Positions 25,394 through 33,334 of a stretch of DNA of 39,390 nt are shown in pieces (within the stretch, counting starts at the first letter, position 1; each line of letters opens with the position of its first letter). The translations under genes were made by a program, and so were the position numbers. A model generated the notes under the pieces. That model did not search any database. It had not been told where the DNA came from and saw nothing but the letters and a program-made list of their open reading frames with translations. The stretch comes from Bacillota bacterium (lineage in GTDB: Bacteria > Bacillota > Bacilli > Bacillales_A > Planococcaceae), in contig JAEXYZ010000049.1 in the NCBI GenBank assembly GCA_023405135.1, forward strand, positions 1 to 39,390. The letters run 5' to 3'.

Positions 25394-25433
25394 TATTGAT
25401 TATTGCCACGTAGAATATCGGAGGTGTAGAAGT

Positions 25434-25727
25434 ATGGCGAAACTATCAAAAGAAGAAGTAAAACACGTTGCACACCTTGCGCGACTTGCTATTACAGATG
25501 AAGAAGCAGAAAAATTTGCAAACCAATTAGGGAAAATTACTGACTTTGCGCAAACATTAAACGAGCTAGATACGACAGATGTAAAACCAACATCACACGT
25601 TCTACCAATCGTAAATGTAATGCGTGAAGATGTAGCGCAAAAAGGTTTAGATCGTGATGTAATGATGCTAAACGTAAAAGAACAAGAGGCTGGTCAAGTA
25701 AAAGTACCACCAATTTTAGAAGATTAA
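25434..25727 (+). CDS. gatC: Asp-tRNA(Asn)/Glu-tRNA(Gln) amidotransferase subunit GatC
   Basis: 97-residue small subunit that wraps around GatA and stabilises the GatCAB complex. It shows the family start KLSKEEVKHVAHLARLAITD and the C-terminal VMREDVAQ and KVPPILED. Ribosome site CGGAGGTG lies before the ATG. First gene of gatCAB, 25 bases before gatA. Confidence 0.96.
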   Translation: MAKLSKEEVKHVAHLARLAITDEEAEKFANQLGKITDFAQTLNELDTTDVKPTSHVLPIVNVMREDVAQKGLDRDVMMLNVKEQEAGQVKVPPILED

Positions 25728-25752
25728 TCCCCGAAAAGAAGGAGGTAAACTC

Positions 25753-27216
25753 ATGACGTTATTTGAACGTTCATCGAAGGAATTACAAGAAGGCTTACAT
25801 AGCGGCGATTTTAAAATTGCTGATTTAACTAACGAAGCTTTTGCTCGTATCGACCAACTTGATGGCGATGTACAAGCATTTTTAGCTTTAAATAAAGAAC
25901 AAGCGGTAGCTCAGGCTGAAGAAATGGATAAAGTTCCATTTGAACAACGTGGCCCTTTATTCGGCTTACCAATCGGTGTAAAAGACAACATCGTAACTGA
26001 AGGACTTGAAACAACTTGTGCTTCTAAAATTTTAGAAGGGTTTATGCCTATTTATGATGCAACTGTAGTGAAAAAACTACGTGAAGCAGGCATGGTGACA
26101 GTTGGTAAATTAAATATGGATGAATTTGCAATGGGTTCATCAAATGAAAACTCTGCTTTTAAAACAACAAAAAACCCTTGGAACCTTGATCATGTACCAG
26201 GTGGTTCTTCAGGTGCATCTGCTGCTTCAGTAGCTGCTGGTGAAGTTCCATTCTCATTAGGATCTGATACAGGTGGCTCTATCCGTCAGCCTGCTGCATA
26301 TTGCGGTGTTGTTGGAATGAAACCTACTTATGGGCGCGTATCTCGTTTCGGTTTAGTTGCCTTTGCATCTTCTTTAGATCAAATTGGACCAATTACACGC
26401 AACGTATATGATAATGCGCTTCTTCTTGAAGCTATTGCTGGAGTAGACCCTAACGACTCAACTTCTGCTAATGTACCAGTACCAAATTACGTATCTAAGC
26501 TTAATGGTGACATTAAAGGTTTACGTATTGCAGTACCAAAGGAATTCCTTGGCGAAGGTGTTGGTGAAGCTGCACGTAACTCTGTTCTTGAAGCATTAGA
26601 AGTATTAAAAGGACTAGGTGCTACTGTTGAAGAGGTTTCACTTCCTCATTCTAAATACGCATTAGCTACTTATTATATCCTTTCATCTTCAGAAGCATCA
26701 TCAAACCTTTCTCGTTTCGATGGTATCCGTTACGGTTTCCGTGCTGAAGGCGTGAAAAACTTAATGGAGCTTTATAAAGAAACTCGTGCCCAAGGCTTTG
26801 GTGATGAAGTAAAACGCCGTATCATGCTTGGTACTTATTCTTTAAGTGCGGGTACTTACGAAGCTTACTATAAAAAAGCGCAACAAGTTCGTACACTTAT
26901 TAAAGAAGACTATGATAAAGTGTTCGAAAACTACGATGTCATTGTTGGACCAACAGCGCCAACTCCTGCATTTAAAATTGGCGAAAACATCGATGATCCT
27001 TTAACGATGTATGCAAATGATATTTTAACTATTCCAATTAACTTAGCGGGTGTTCCGGCAATTTCAATTCCATGTGGGTTTGAAAACGGCCTACCATTAG
27101 GTTTACAAATCATCGGTAAACATTTCGATGAGGAAACAATCTATCGTACTGCTTTCGCATATGAACAAGCGACAGAATTCCATAAACAAACTCCTCAAAT
27201 TTGGGAGGGTAAATAA
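25753..27216 (+). CDS. gatA: Asp/Glu-tRNA amidotransferase glutaminase subunit GatA
   Basis: Releases ammonia from glutamine for transamidation of misacylated Glu-tRNA(Gln) and Asp-tRNA(Asn). 487 residues of the amidase-signature family. The Ser-cisSer-Lys triad is visible as Lys77 (GVKDNI), Ser152 (PGGSSGAS) and Ser176 (DTGGSIRQP). AAGGAGG precedes the ATG. Two bases separate it from gatB. Confidence 0.97.
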   Translation: MTLFERSSKELQEGLHSGDFKIADLTNEAFARIDQLDGDVQAFLALNKEQAVAQAEEMDKVPFEQRGPLFGLPIGVKDNIVTEGLETTCASKILEGFMPIYDATVVKKLREAGMVTVGKLNMDEFAMGSSNENSAFKTTKNPWNLDHVPGGSSGASAASVAAGEVPFSLGSDTGGSIRQPAAYCGVVGMKPTYGRVSRFGLVAFASSLDQIGPITRNVYDNALLLEAIAGVDPNDSTSANVPVPNYVSKLNGDIKGLRIAVPKEFLGEGVGEAARNSVLEALEVLKGLGATVEEVSLPHSKYALATYYILSSSEASSNLSRFDGIRYGFRAEGVKNLMELYKETRAQGFGDEVKRRIMLGTYSLSAGTYEAYYKKAQQVRTLIKEDYDKVFENYDVIVGPTAPTPAFKIGENIDDPLTMYANDILTIPINLAGVPAISIPCGFENGLPLGLQIIGKHFDEETIYRTAFAYEQATEFHKQTPQIWEGK

Positions 27217-27218
27217 TT

Positions 27219-28664
27219 ATGAACTTTGAAACAGTTATCGGTTTAGAAGTACACGTTGAGTTAAAAACAGAATCAAAAATTTTCTCTCCAGCACCGAACC
27301 ATTTCGGAGCAGAGCCTAATACAAATACAACAGTAATCGACCTAGGTTATCCTGGTGTATTACCTGTTTTAAACAAAAATGTAGTTGATTTTGCGATGAA
27401 AGCAGCACTTGCACTAAACATGAAAATCAACCAAGAAACAAAATTTGACCGTAAAAACTATTTCTATCCGGATAATCCGAAAGCTTATCAAATTTCTCAA
27501 TTTGATAAACCAATCGGCTATGATGGTTGGATTGAAATTGAAATTGAAGGCACTGATGGTCAACCGGGGTATACGAAAAGAATCGGTATTACTCGCCTTC
27601 ATATGGAAGAAGATGCTGGTAAATTAACACATGGTGACGGTTATTCATTAGTTGACTTCAACCGTCAAGGCACACCTCTTGTGGAAATCGTATCTGAGCC
27701 AGATATTCGAACTCCAGCAGAAGCTTATGCTTACCTTGAAAAATTAAAGGCAATTATCCAATATACTGGCGTATCTGACGTTCGTATGGAGGAAGGTTCG
27801 CTTCGTTGTGATGCGAACATTTCTATCCGTCCTTATGGTCAAAAGGAATTTGGTACTAAAACAGAGCTTAAAAACTTAAACTCTTTCAACTTTGTACGTA
27901 AAGGTCTTGAGCATGAAGAAATCCGTCAAGCAGAAGTGTTAATGTCTGGTGGCGAAATTAAGCAAGAAACTCGTCGTTTTGATGAAAAAACAGGCAAAAC
28001 AATTTTAATGCGTGTAAAAGAAGGAACTGACGATTATCGTTACTTCCCAGAACCAGACTTAGTTGATCTTCATATTGACGACGAATGGTTAGAACGTGTA
28101 CGACAATCAATCCCTGAACTTCCAGATGCTCGTAAAAAACGCTATGTTGAACAACTTGGCTTAAATAATTACGATGCAAGCGTGTTAGTAGTAAACAAAG
28201 AGATTTCAGATTTCTTCGATGAAATGGTAGCTCAAGGTGCTGATGCAAAGCTTGCAGCAAACTGGTTAATGGGTGACGTTTCAGCATACTTAAATGCAGA
28301 ACAAAAAGAAATTGGACAAACTGCATTAACGCCAGAAAACTTAGCTGGTATGGTGAAATTAATTGCAGATGGTACTATCTCTTCAAAAATTGCGAAAAAA
28401 GTATTCACTGAGCTTGTGAAAAATGGTGGCGATGCTGCTAAAATCGTAAAAGATAAAGGTTTAGTACAAATTTCAGATCCTGCAACATTACTAGGTTTCG
28501 TAACAGAAGTGTTGGATGCAAACCCACAGTCAATTGAAGACTTCAAAAACGGTAAGGATCGTGCAATTGGCTTCTTAGTAGGTCAAATTATGAAGGCATC
28601 AAAAGGACAAGCTAACCCACCAATGGTAAATAAAATCCTACTTGAAGAAATTAATAAACGTTAA
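27219..28664 (+). CDS. gatB: Asp/Glu-tRNA amidotransferase subunit GatB
   Basis: Binds and activates the misacylated tRNA with ATP and receives ammonia from GatA. 481 residues. The N-terminal cradle domain begins FETVIGLEVHVELKT and contains FDRKNYFYPDNPKAYQISQ, RQGTPLVEIVSEPD and EEGSLRCDANIS; the C-terminal YqeY-like tail starts around residue 330 and ends FLVGQIMKASKGQANP. GGGAGGG ribosome site is inside the gatA end. A terminator follows, so gatCAB is a separate unit. Confidence 0.97.
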   Translation: MNFETVIGLEVHVELKTESKIFSPAPNHFGAEPNTNTTVIDLGYPGVLPVLNKNVVDFAMKAALALNMKINQETKFDRKNYFYPDNPKAYQISQFDKPIGYDGWIEIEIEGTDGQPGYTKRIGITRLHMEEDAGKLTHGDGYSLVDFNRQGTPLVEIVSEPDIRTPAEAYAYLEKLKAIIQYTGVSDVRMEEGSLRCDANISIRPYGQKEFGTKTELKNLNSFNFVRKGLEHEEIRQAEVLMSGGEIKQETRRFDEKTGKTILMRVKEGTDDYRYFPEPDLVDLHIDDEWLERVRQSIPELPDARKKRYVEQLGLNNYDASVLVVNKEISDFFDEMVAQGADAKLAANWLMGDVSAYLNAEQKEIGQTALTPENLAGMVKLIADGTISSKIAKKVFTELVKNGGDAAKIVKDKGLVQISDPATLLGFVTEVLDANPQSIEDFKNGKDRAIGFLVGQIMKASKGQANPPMVNKILLEEINKR

Positions 28665-28672
28665 TTCCACAA

Positions 28673-28713
28673 CCGTCCATAAGTTGAAATAGTCAACTTT
28701 TGGACGGCTTTTT
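28673..28713 (+). terminator. Terminator after gatB
   Basis: CCGTCCATAAGTTGA (28673-28687) pairs with TCAACTTTTGGACGG (28693-28707) with G-U and small mismatches, followed by CTTTTT. Confidence 0.88.
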
Positions 28714-28882
28714 ATGCCCTAGAAATTATTGGGATTTTTTTATAAAATTGTTAAGTAGTAATTAGTTTTATTATGCACAAATTAATGTGAGCAATCACCA
28801 ATGTATTTCTCAGTTCAAATCAATTGTATTTATCCGATATCACATGCAAAATGGAATTATTAAGAAATTGGAGGGATACATT

Positions 28883-29432
28883 TTGAAAACGGAACAACAA
28901 TATTTTCTATGGCAGAGTATATGGAACAAATGACAACGAACCTAAAAGATCCAAGCTTTGAAGTATACAAAAATTTTAACGTCAATACTGATGATGAAAT
29001 TTTCCAATTATTAAAAAAGAAAAAGCCACACATCCTAGCTATTACAGAGGACTGGTGTGGAGATGCGATGTTGAACAACGCAGTCATTCGAAAAATCGCA
29101 GAAGCAGCAGATCTCGATATCCGCTGTGCTTTCCTGATGCAGATACAGATTTAATTGATCGCTATTTAACAAATGGCGGAAGAGCAATTCCAATTTATCT
29201 ATTTTTAAACGAACAAGGCGAAGTAATTGGAAAATGGGGTCCACGAGCACCTGAATTACAGCAATTAGTAGTAGAAATGCGCTCGGAGCTTCCAGATAAG
29301 GAAGACCCTACATTTGAAGAAAAACAAAAACAAATGTATACTTCTTTGCAGAAGAAATTCGTAACAGACCCACAATGTGCAAAATGGGTTTATGAAGATA
29401 TTAAAGCTGTCATTTCGAAAACTCTGTCATAA
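28883..29432 (+). pseudogene. Thioredoxin-family protein, frame broken twice
   Basis: A GGAGGG ribosome site leads to TTG 28883, giving KTEQQYF, but that frame stops at once. The expected continuation, MAEYMEQMTTNLKDPSFE, is in the next frame from 28909, and the remainder (DADTDLIDRYLTNGG to the stop at 29432) is in the third frame from about 29135. Joined, they give one ~180-residue thioredoxin-like protein with EDWCGDAM (one active-site Cys, Asp in place of the second region) and a KWGPRAPEL strand, a family common in Bacillales. Both shifts fit loss of one base: near TATTTTCT (28901-28908) and near TTTCCTG (29130-29136), both short homopolymers. It is a recent pseudogene or two sequencing errors. 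A good terminator follows. Confidence 0.75.
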
Positions 29433-29443
29433 AATAGATAAAC

Positions 29444-29501
29444 GAAAGTTCTCTTCATTGCTTCAATAAAATTTTTTTAGCCTGGAGAGAACTTTCCTTT
29501 T
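29444..29501 (+). terminator. Terminator after the thioredoxin-family frame
   Basis: GAAAGTTCTCT (29444-29454) pairs perfectly with AGAGAACTTTC (29486-29496), followed by CTTTT. The loop is long (31 bases). Confidence 0.75.
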
Positions 29502-29528
29502 GTTAAAGCGTTTTTATATACATAAATA
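29500..29528 (+). promoter_or_regulatory. Candidate promoter of dagK
   Basis: TTGTTA (29500-29505) and TAAATA (29523-29528) are 17 bases apart, directly after the preceding terminator and 20 bases before the dagK ATG. Sigma-A-like, unproven. Confidence 0.4.
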
Positions 29529-29548
29529 AGTATAGGATGGACGATACG

Positions 29549-30472
29549 ATGAAAAGAGCAAGAATCATTTATAATCCAACATCAGGAAGAGAACTTTTTA
29601 AGAGGCATTTACCTGATGTGTTGGAGAAACTAGAAATCGCAGGTTATGAAACATCTTGTCACGCAACAACATGTGAGGGTGATGCAAAAATAGCAGCTGC
29701 ACATGCAGTTGAACGTGGCTTTGACATTGTGATTGCTGCAGGTGGGGATGGCACGTTAAATGAAGTAGTTGCTGGAATTAGCCCATTTGAAAAGAGGCCA
29801 AAGTTAGGCTTAGTACCAATGGGAACGACAAATGACTTCGCCCGTGCCTTACATATTCCACGGAAAATCGATGAAGCGATCGATATTATAGTTAAAGGTG
29901 ATACAATACCTGTAGATGTTGGTTTAATTAATAATGATCGCTATTTCATTAATATTGCAGCTGGGGGACGTATTACGGAGCTAACCTACGAGGTACCAAG
30001 CAAAATGAAAACAGTCCTTGGGCAACTAGCCTATTACTTAAAAGGAATTGAAATGATTCCTTCAATAAAAGCGACAAATATGCGAATCGAATATGATGGA
30101 GAAGTATTTGAAGGCGAAGCAATGATGTTTTTATGTGGCCTTACAAATTCTGTAGGTGGCTTTGAAAAAATTGCTCCAGATGCAAGTATTAACGATGGAT
30201 TATTCACGATGATGATTTTAAAAAAATGTACAATTGCTGATTTTATTAAAATTGCATCTCTTGCATTACGTGGTGAGCATTTAAATGATCCGAATTTAAT
30301 TTATAGAAAAGCAAGTGTTGTAAAGGTTTCTACTGTAGAAGAGGACGAGACGATTCACATCAATCTTGATGGGGAATATGGTGGAGATGCCCCAGTTACC
30401 TTTACAAACTTAATGCGACATATTGAAGTATTTGTTCCAATTAGCGATATTCGTGAACAGGATAGAGTTTAA
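29549..30472 (+). CDS. dagK: Diacylglycerol kinase DagK (DgkB)
   Basis: Soluble lipid kinase that phosphorylates diacylglycerol left over from lipoteichoic acid synthesis, returning it to phosphatidate. 307 residues. The catalytic-domain motif GGDGTLNEV begins at residue 65, followed by PMGTTNDFARALHIP; the start is KRARIIYNPTSGRE, matching B. subtilis DgkB. ATG 29549 is chosen on that match and AGGATGG upstream; the in-frame ATG 29537 lies within the ribosome site. A long terminator follows. Confidence 0.95.
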   Translation: MKRARIIYNPTSGRELFKRHLPDVLEKLEIAGYETSCHATTCEGDAKIAAAHAVERGFDIVIAAGGDGTLNEVVAGISPFEKRPKLGLVPMGTTNDFARALHIPRKIDEAIDIIVKGDTIPVDVGLINNDRYFINIAAGGRITELTYEVPSKMKTVLGQLAYYLKGIEMIPSIKATNMRIEYDGEVFEGEAMMFLCGLTNSVGGFEKIAPDASINDGLFTMMILKKCTIADFIKIASLALRGEHLNDPNLIYRKASVVKVSTVEEDETIHINLDGEYGGDAPVTFTNLMRHIEVFVPISDIREQDRV

Positions 30473-30484
30473 TAAAACATGAGG

Positions 30485-30532
30485 ACCTATATAAACGTTA
30501 GAGAAGCTCTAATGTTTATATAGGTTTTTTTT
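30485..30532 (+). terminator. Terminator after dagK
   Basis: ACCTATATAAACGTTAGAG and TCTAATGTTTATATAGGT form an 18-bp stem with one G-U and a tight loop, followed by eight Ts. One of the strongest terminators in the window. Confidence 0.92.
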
Positions 30533-30576
30533 ATTTTATCTAGTTATTACATTCGTTCAATTATTATATAAATGGT

Positions 30577-30582
30577 TATACT
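30577..30582 (+). promoter_or_regulatory. Candidate -10 element of the cyd operon
   Basis: TATACT lies 23 bases before the ATG of the small membrane peptide, just after the dagK terminator. The -35 region is weak (GTTCAA, 16 bases upstream). No Rex-like TTGTGAAATATTTCACAA operator was seen nearby. Confidence 0.35.
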
Positions 30583-30605
30583 AAAGCGCAAAGGGGCGAA
30601 TAGCT

Positions 30606-30701
30606 ATGTATAAAACACAAGAAAAATGGCTAATTTATTTAAGCTTTGGAGTTGCATTAATTATGCTTATTTCAATTATGGGAAGAATTTTTAGTAGTTA
30701 G
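30606..30701 (+). CDS. 31-residue membrane peptide leading the cyd operon
   Basis: A short gene with AAGGGG ribosome site nine bases before ATG 30606. The product starts polar (MYKTQEKW), has one hydrophobic segment, LIYLSFGVALIMLISIM (about residues 9-25), and ends GRIFSS, so a single-pass membrane peptide is predicted. Its stop is 11 bases before the cydA TTG, and the cydA ribosome site GGAGG overlaps the stop, which argues for cotranslation. It could be an extra small oxidase subunit or assembly factor. It does not resemble the CydS-like gene at the other end of the operon. I do not recognise a named family. Confidence 0.6.
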   Translation: MYKTQEKWLIYLSFGVALIMLISIMGRIFSS

Positions 30702-30712
30702 GAGGACTTATT

Positions 30713-32053
30713 TTGGTAAACGAATCAGCCGTATTTTGGAGTCGAGTACTAACTGAAGTCACGCTTTCATTTCATATAATTTACGCGACCATTGGGGTGG
30801 GAATCCCTTTAATGATTATGATTGCCCAATGGGTTGGCTATAAAAATAATGATGAACATTATATATTACTTGCTAGACGGTGGGCAAGAGGGTACGTCAT
30901 TACAGTAGCAGTAGGGGTTGTAACAGGAACAGCAATTGGGTTACAACTTTCTTTACTATGGCCAAATTTTATGCAGCTTGCAGGGCAAATTATTGCGCTT
31001 CCGTTATTTATGGAGACATTTGCATTTTTCTTTGAAGCCATCTTTTTAGGAATTTATTTATATACGTGGGATCGATTTGATAGTCAGAAAAAACATATGC
31101 TTCTTCTCATCCCAGTGGCAATTGGTGCATCGATGTCTGCAGTCTTTATTACAATCGTTAATGCGTTTATGAATGCTCCTCAAGGCTTTGATATAGTAGA
31201 TGGAAAGCTCGTAAATATACAGCCATTAATCGCGATGTTTAATCCAGCTATGCCAACGAAAGTCACACATGTTCTCGTAACAGCCTATATGACCTCTGCT
31301 TTTATCCTTGCATCAATTGCGGCATTCCGATTACTCAAAGGGTCGAACCATGTTTATTATATAAAGGCTCTATATTTAATGATGAAGTTGGGACTTATTT
31401 TCTCAATCTCAACTGCTATCATCGGGGACTTTGCAGGGAAATATTTAGCGGAATATCAACCTATGAAACTTGCGGCAGCTGAATGGCATTTTGAAACGGA
31501 AAAAGGCGCTCCACTTATTTTAATGGGAGTTTTGGACGGTGACGACGTTAAGTACGAAATAAGAATCCCTTATGCATTAAGTATTTTAGCCCATAGTAAT
31601 CCGACAGCAGAAGTTATCGGATTAAATGAATTTCCAGAAGATGAAATTCCACCGCTTTATGTCCATTATTTATTTGATACGATGGTTTCAATTGGAATGT
31701 TTATGGTATTTGTTTCGCTTTTATATGTCGTTGGTAAATGGCGTGGATGGGCATTTATTAAAGCAAAATGGTTTACATGGATAATTATAGCTGGTGGCCC
31801 GTTATCGGTTATTGCAATTGAAGTGGGCTGGTGGCTTAATGAGGTTGGACGACAGCCATGGGTGCTACGTGGAATTATGCGAACGGAGCATGGTGCTACA
31901 ACGAGTGATAATGTAGATTTAATGTTACTTTTGTTCTGTATTTTATATCTCATATTAGCGGTAGGAAGTGTTGTTGTTTTAAGAAGGATGTTTCGCTCAA
32001 ATCCAATCGAAAGAGAAATTGCGGATCGTCAGAAGGAAGGTGAAGCACAATGA
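30713..32053 (+). CDS. cydA: Cytochrome bd-type menaquinol oxidase subunit I
   Basis: Haem-bearing subunit of a bd-type terminal oxidase that reduces O2 with menaquinol. 446 residues with about nine membrane helices. The N-terminal haem-ligand His is at 21 (LSFHIIYATIGVG); the late signature EVGRQPWVLRGIMRT is intact. The periplasmic Q-loop is short, as in the Geobacillus/YthA type, and no cydCD genes follow, which fits a ythAB-like operon better than B. subtilis cydABCD. TTG start with GGAGG seven bases upstream. Overlaps cydB by four bases (ATGA). Confidence 0.93.
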   Translation: MVNESAVFWSRVLTEVTLSFHIIYATIGVGIPLMIMIAQWVGYKNNDEHYILLARRWARGYVITVAVGVVTGTAIGLQLSLLWPNFMQLAGQIIALPLFMETFAFFFEAIFLGIYLYTWDRFDSQKKHMLLLIPVAIGASMSAVFITIVNAFMNAPQGFDIVDGKLVNIQPLIAMFNPAMPTKVTHVLVTAYMTSAFILASIAAFRLLKGSNHVYYIKALYLMMKLGLIFSISTAIIGDFAGKYLAEYQPMKLAAAEWHFETEKGAPLILMGVLDGDDVKYEIRIPYALSILAHSNPTAEVIGLNEFPEDEIPPLYVHYLFDTMVSIGMFMVFVSLLYVVGKWRGWAFIKAKWFTWIIIAGGPLSVIAIEVGWWLNEVGRQPWVLRGIMRTEHGATTSDNVDLMLLLFCILYLILAVGSVVVLRRMFRSNPIEREIADRQKEGEAQ

Positions 32054-33075
32054 GTCTCGAAATTTTAGGAATATCAGTACTATGGATTTTTCTTTTCGGT
32101 TACGTCATTGTTGCTTCGATTGACTTTGGCGCAGGGTTTTTTAACGCCTACAATTTATTAACGAGCCGCTCACATATTTTAACGGAAATAATTAAACGAT
32201 ATTTATCTCCAGTTTGGGAAGTAACAAATGTATTTCTAGTATTTTTCTTTGTCGGGATTGTCGGTTTCTTTCCGCTAACTGCCTTTTACTATGGAACAAT
32301 TTTATTAGTTCCAGCAAGCATTTCATTAATTTTATTATCCATTCGAGGCTCCTATTATGCATTTGAATCATACGGCTCTAGTGGACATAAAGGTTATGCA
32401 TTTATGTATGGGTTAGCAGGATTACTAATCCCAGCGTCTTTTTCAGTCGTGTTAACAATATCGGAGGGGGGATTTGTGGAATTGATAGATGGCCAACCAG
32501 TACTTGATTATTGGAAGCTATATACAAGTCCACTTTCCTGGAGTATCGTTTTTTTAAGTATTGCTGCTGTCCTCTATATTTCAGCTGTGTTTTTAACGTG
32601 GTATGCGTGGAAGGCGAAAGATATTGAAGCATCGGCGCTAATGAGAAAGTACGCACTCATTTGGGCATGGCCATTAATGATTACAGCAATCGGCATTATT
32701 GTAGAGATGCGCGGTCATAATATTGAACATTTTGAAAATATGGTTGATCTTTGGCCGATATTTGGTTTATCTGGGTTACTATTTTTATTTACAGTTTGGC
32801 TCATTTGGAAGAAACGTCGGTATGGTTTAGCAGTTACTTTACTCATTTTACAATTTGCTTTTGCATTTTTTGCATATGGGGTATCCCATTATCCGTATCT
32901 GCTCTATCCATATTTAACAATTCATCATGGCTTTACAAATAAAGAAATGGCCATTTCATTAGTAATTGCTTTTATTGCTGGCCTTTGTCTATTAATTCCA
33001 TCTCTTTATTTACTGTTTCGACTGTTTTTATTTAATAAAGATTATGTTACTGGAGAACGAAAAGACCATGTATAG
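32050..33075 (+). CDS. cydB: Cytochrome bd-type menaquinol oxidase subunit II
   Basis: Second integral membrane subunit of the bd oxidase, structurally a partner of CydA. 341 residues, about eight to nine hydrophobic helices, beginning LEILGISVLWIFLFGYVIVASIDFGAGFF, where the DFGAG stretch is typical of CydB. ATG overlaps the cydA stop, so the pair is translationally coupled. A CydS-like gene follows 11 bases after the stop. Confidence 0.93.
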   Translation: MSLEILGISVLWIFLFGYVIVASIDFGAGFFNAYNLLTSRSHILTEIIKRYLSPVWEVTNVFLVFFFVGIVGFFPLTAFYYGTILLVPASISLILLSIRGSYYAFESYGSSGHKGYAFMYGLAGLLIPASFSVVLTISEGGFVELIDGQPVLDYWKLYTSPLSWSIVFLSIAAVLYISAVFLTWYAWKAKDIEASALMRKYALIWAWPLMITAIGIIVEMRGHNIEHFENMVDLWPIFGLSGLLFLFTVWLIWKKRRYGLAVTLLILQFAFAFFAYGVSHYPYLLYPYLTIHHGFTNKEMAISLVIAFIAGLCLLIPSLYLLFRLFLFNKDYVTGERKDHV

Positions 33076-33086
33076 GAGGAATGAAT

Positions 33087-33194
33087 GTGGATGCCTTTAT
33101 CATATTCGTCGCCCCGTTTTTAGTGCTCATCATTACAATTTGGCTGGCGTTTTATGTAGCACCTAAAGATCGAAAAAGAAAGTCGAATTTGTAG
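33087..33194 (+). CDS. cydS: CydS-like small subunit of the bd oxidase
   Basis: A 35-residue gene directly after cydB: AGGAGG, seven bases, then GTG 33087. The product DAFIIFVAPFLVLIITIW, then LAFYVAPKDRKRKSNL, is one membrane helix with a basic C terminus. Position, size and the (Y/V)AP-hydrophobic-helix-KD pattern match CydS, the third subunit seen in the Geobacillus thermodenitrificans bd oxidase structure. The ATG three bases before GTG in another register is too close to the ribosome site. A terminator follows at once. Confidence 0.75.
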   Translation: MDAFIIFVAPFLVLIITIWLAFYVAPKDRKRKSNL

Positions 33195-33198
33195 AATT

Positions 33199-33238
33199 AA
33201 AATCACCTCACTCAATAATAGAGCTGGGGTGATTTTTT
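33199..33238 (+). terminator. Terminator of the cyd operon
   Basis: AAAATCACC (33199-33207) pairs with GGTGATTTT (33228-33236), extendable by three weaker pairs, with the T-run continuing to 33238. Confidence 0.85.
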
Positions 33239-33334
33239 GTATGATAACATCAATGTAACCTACATAATTAAACAGGAATTGTCGGAAGGGGAACTTCATT
33301 TCTTGTTATTCTTTAAATAAAAGGAGGTCACATA

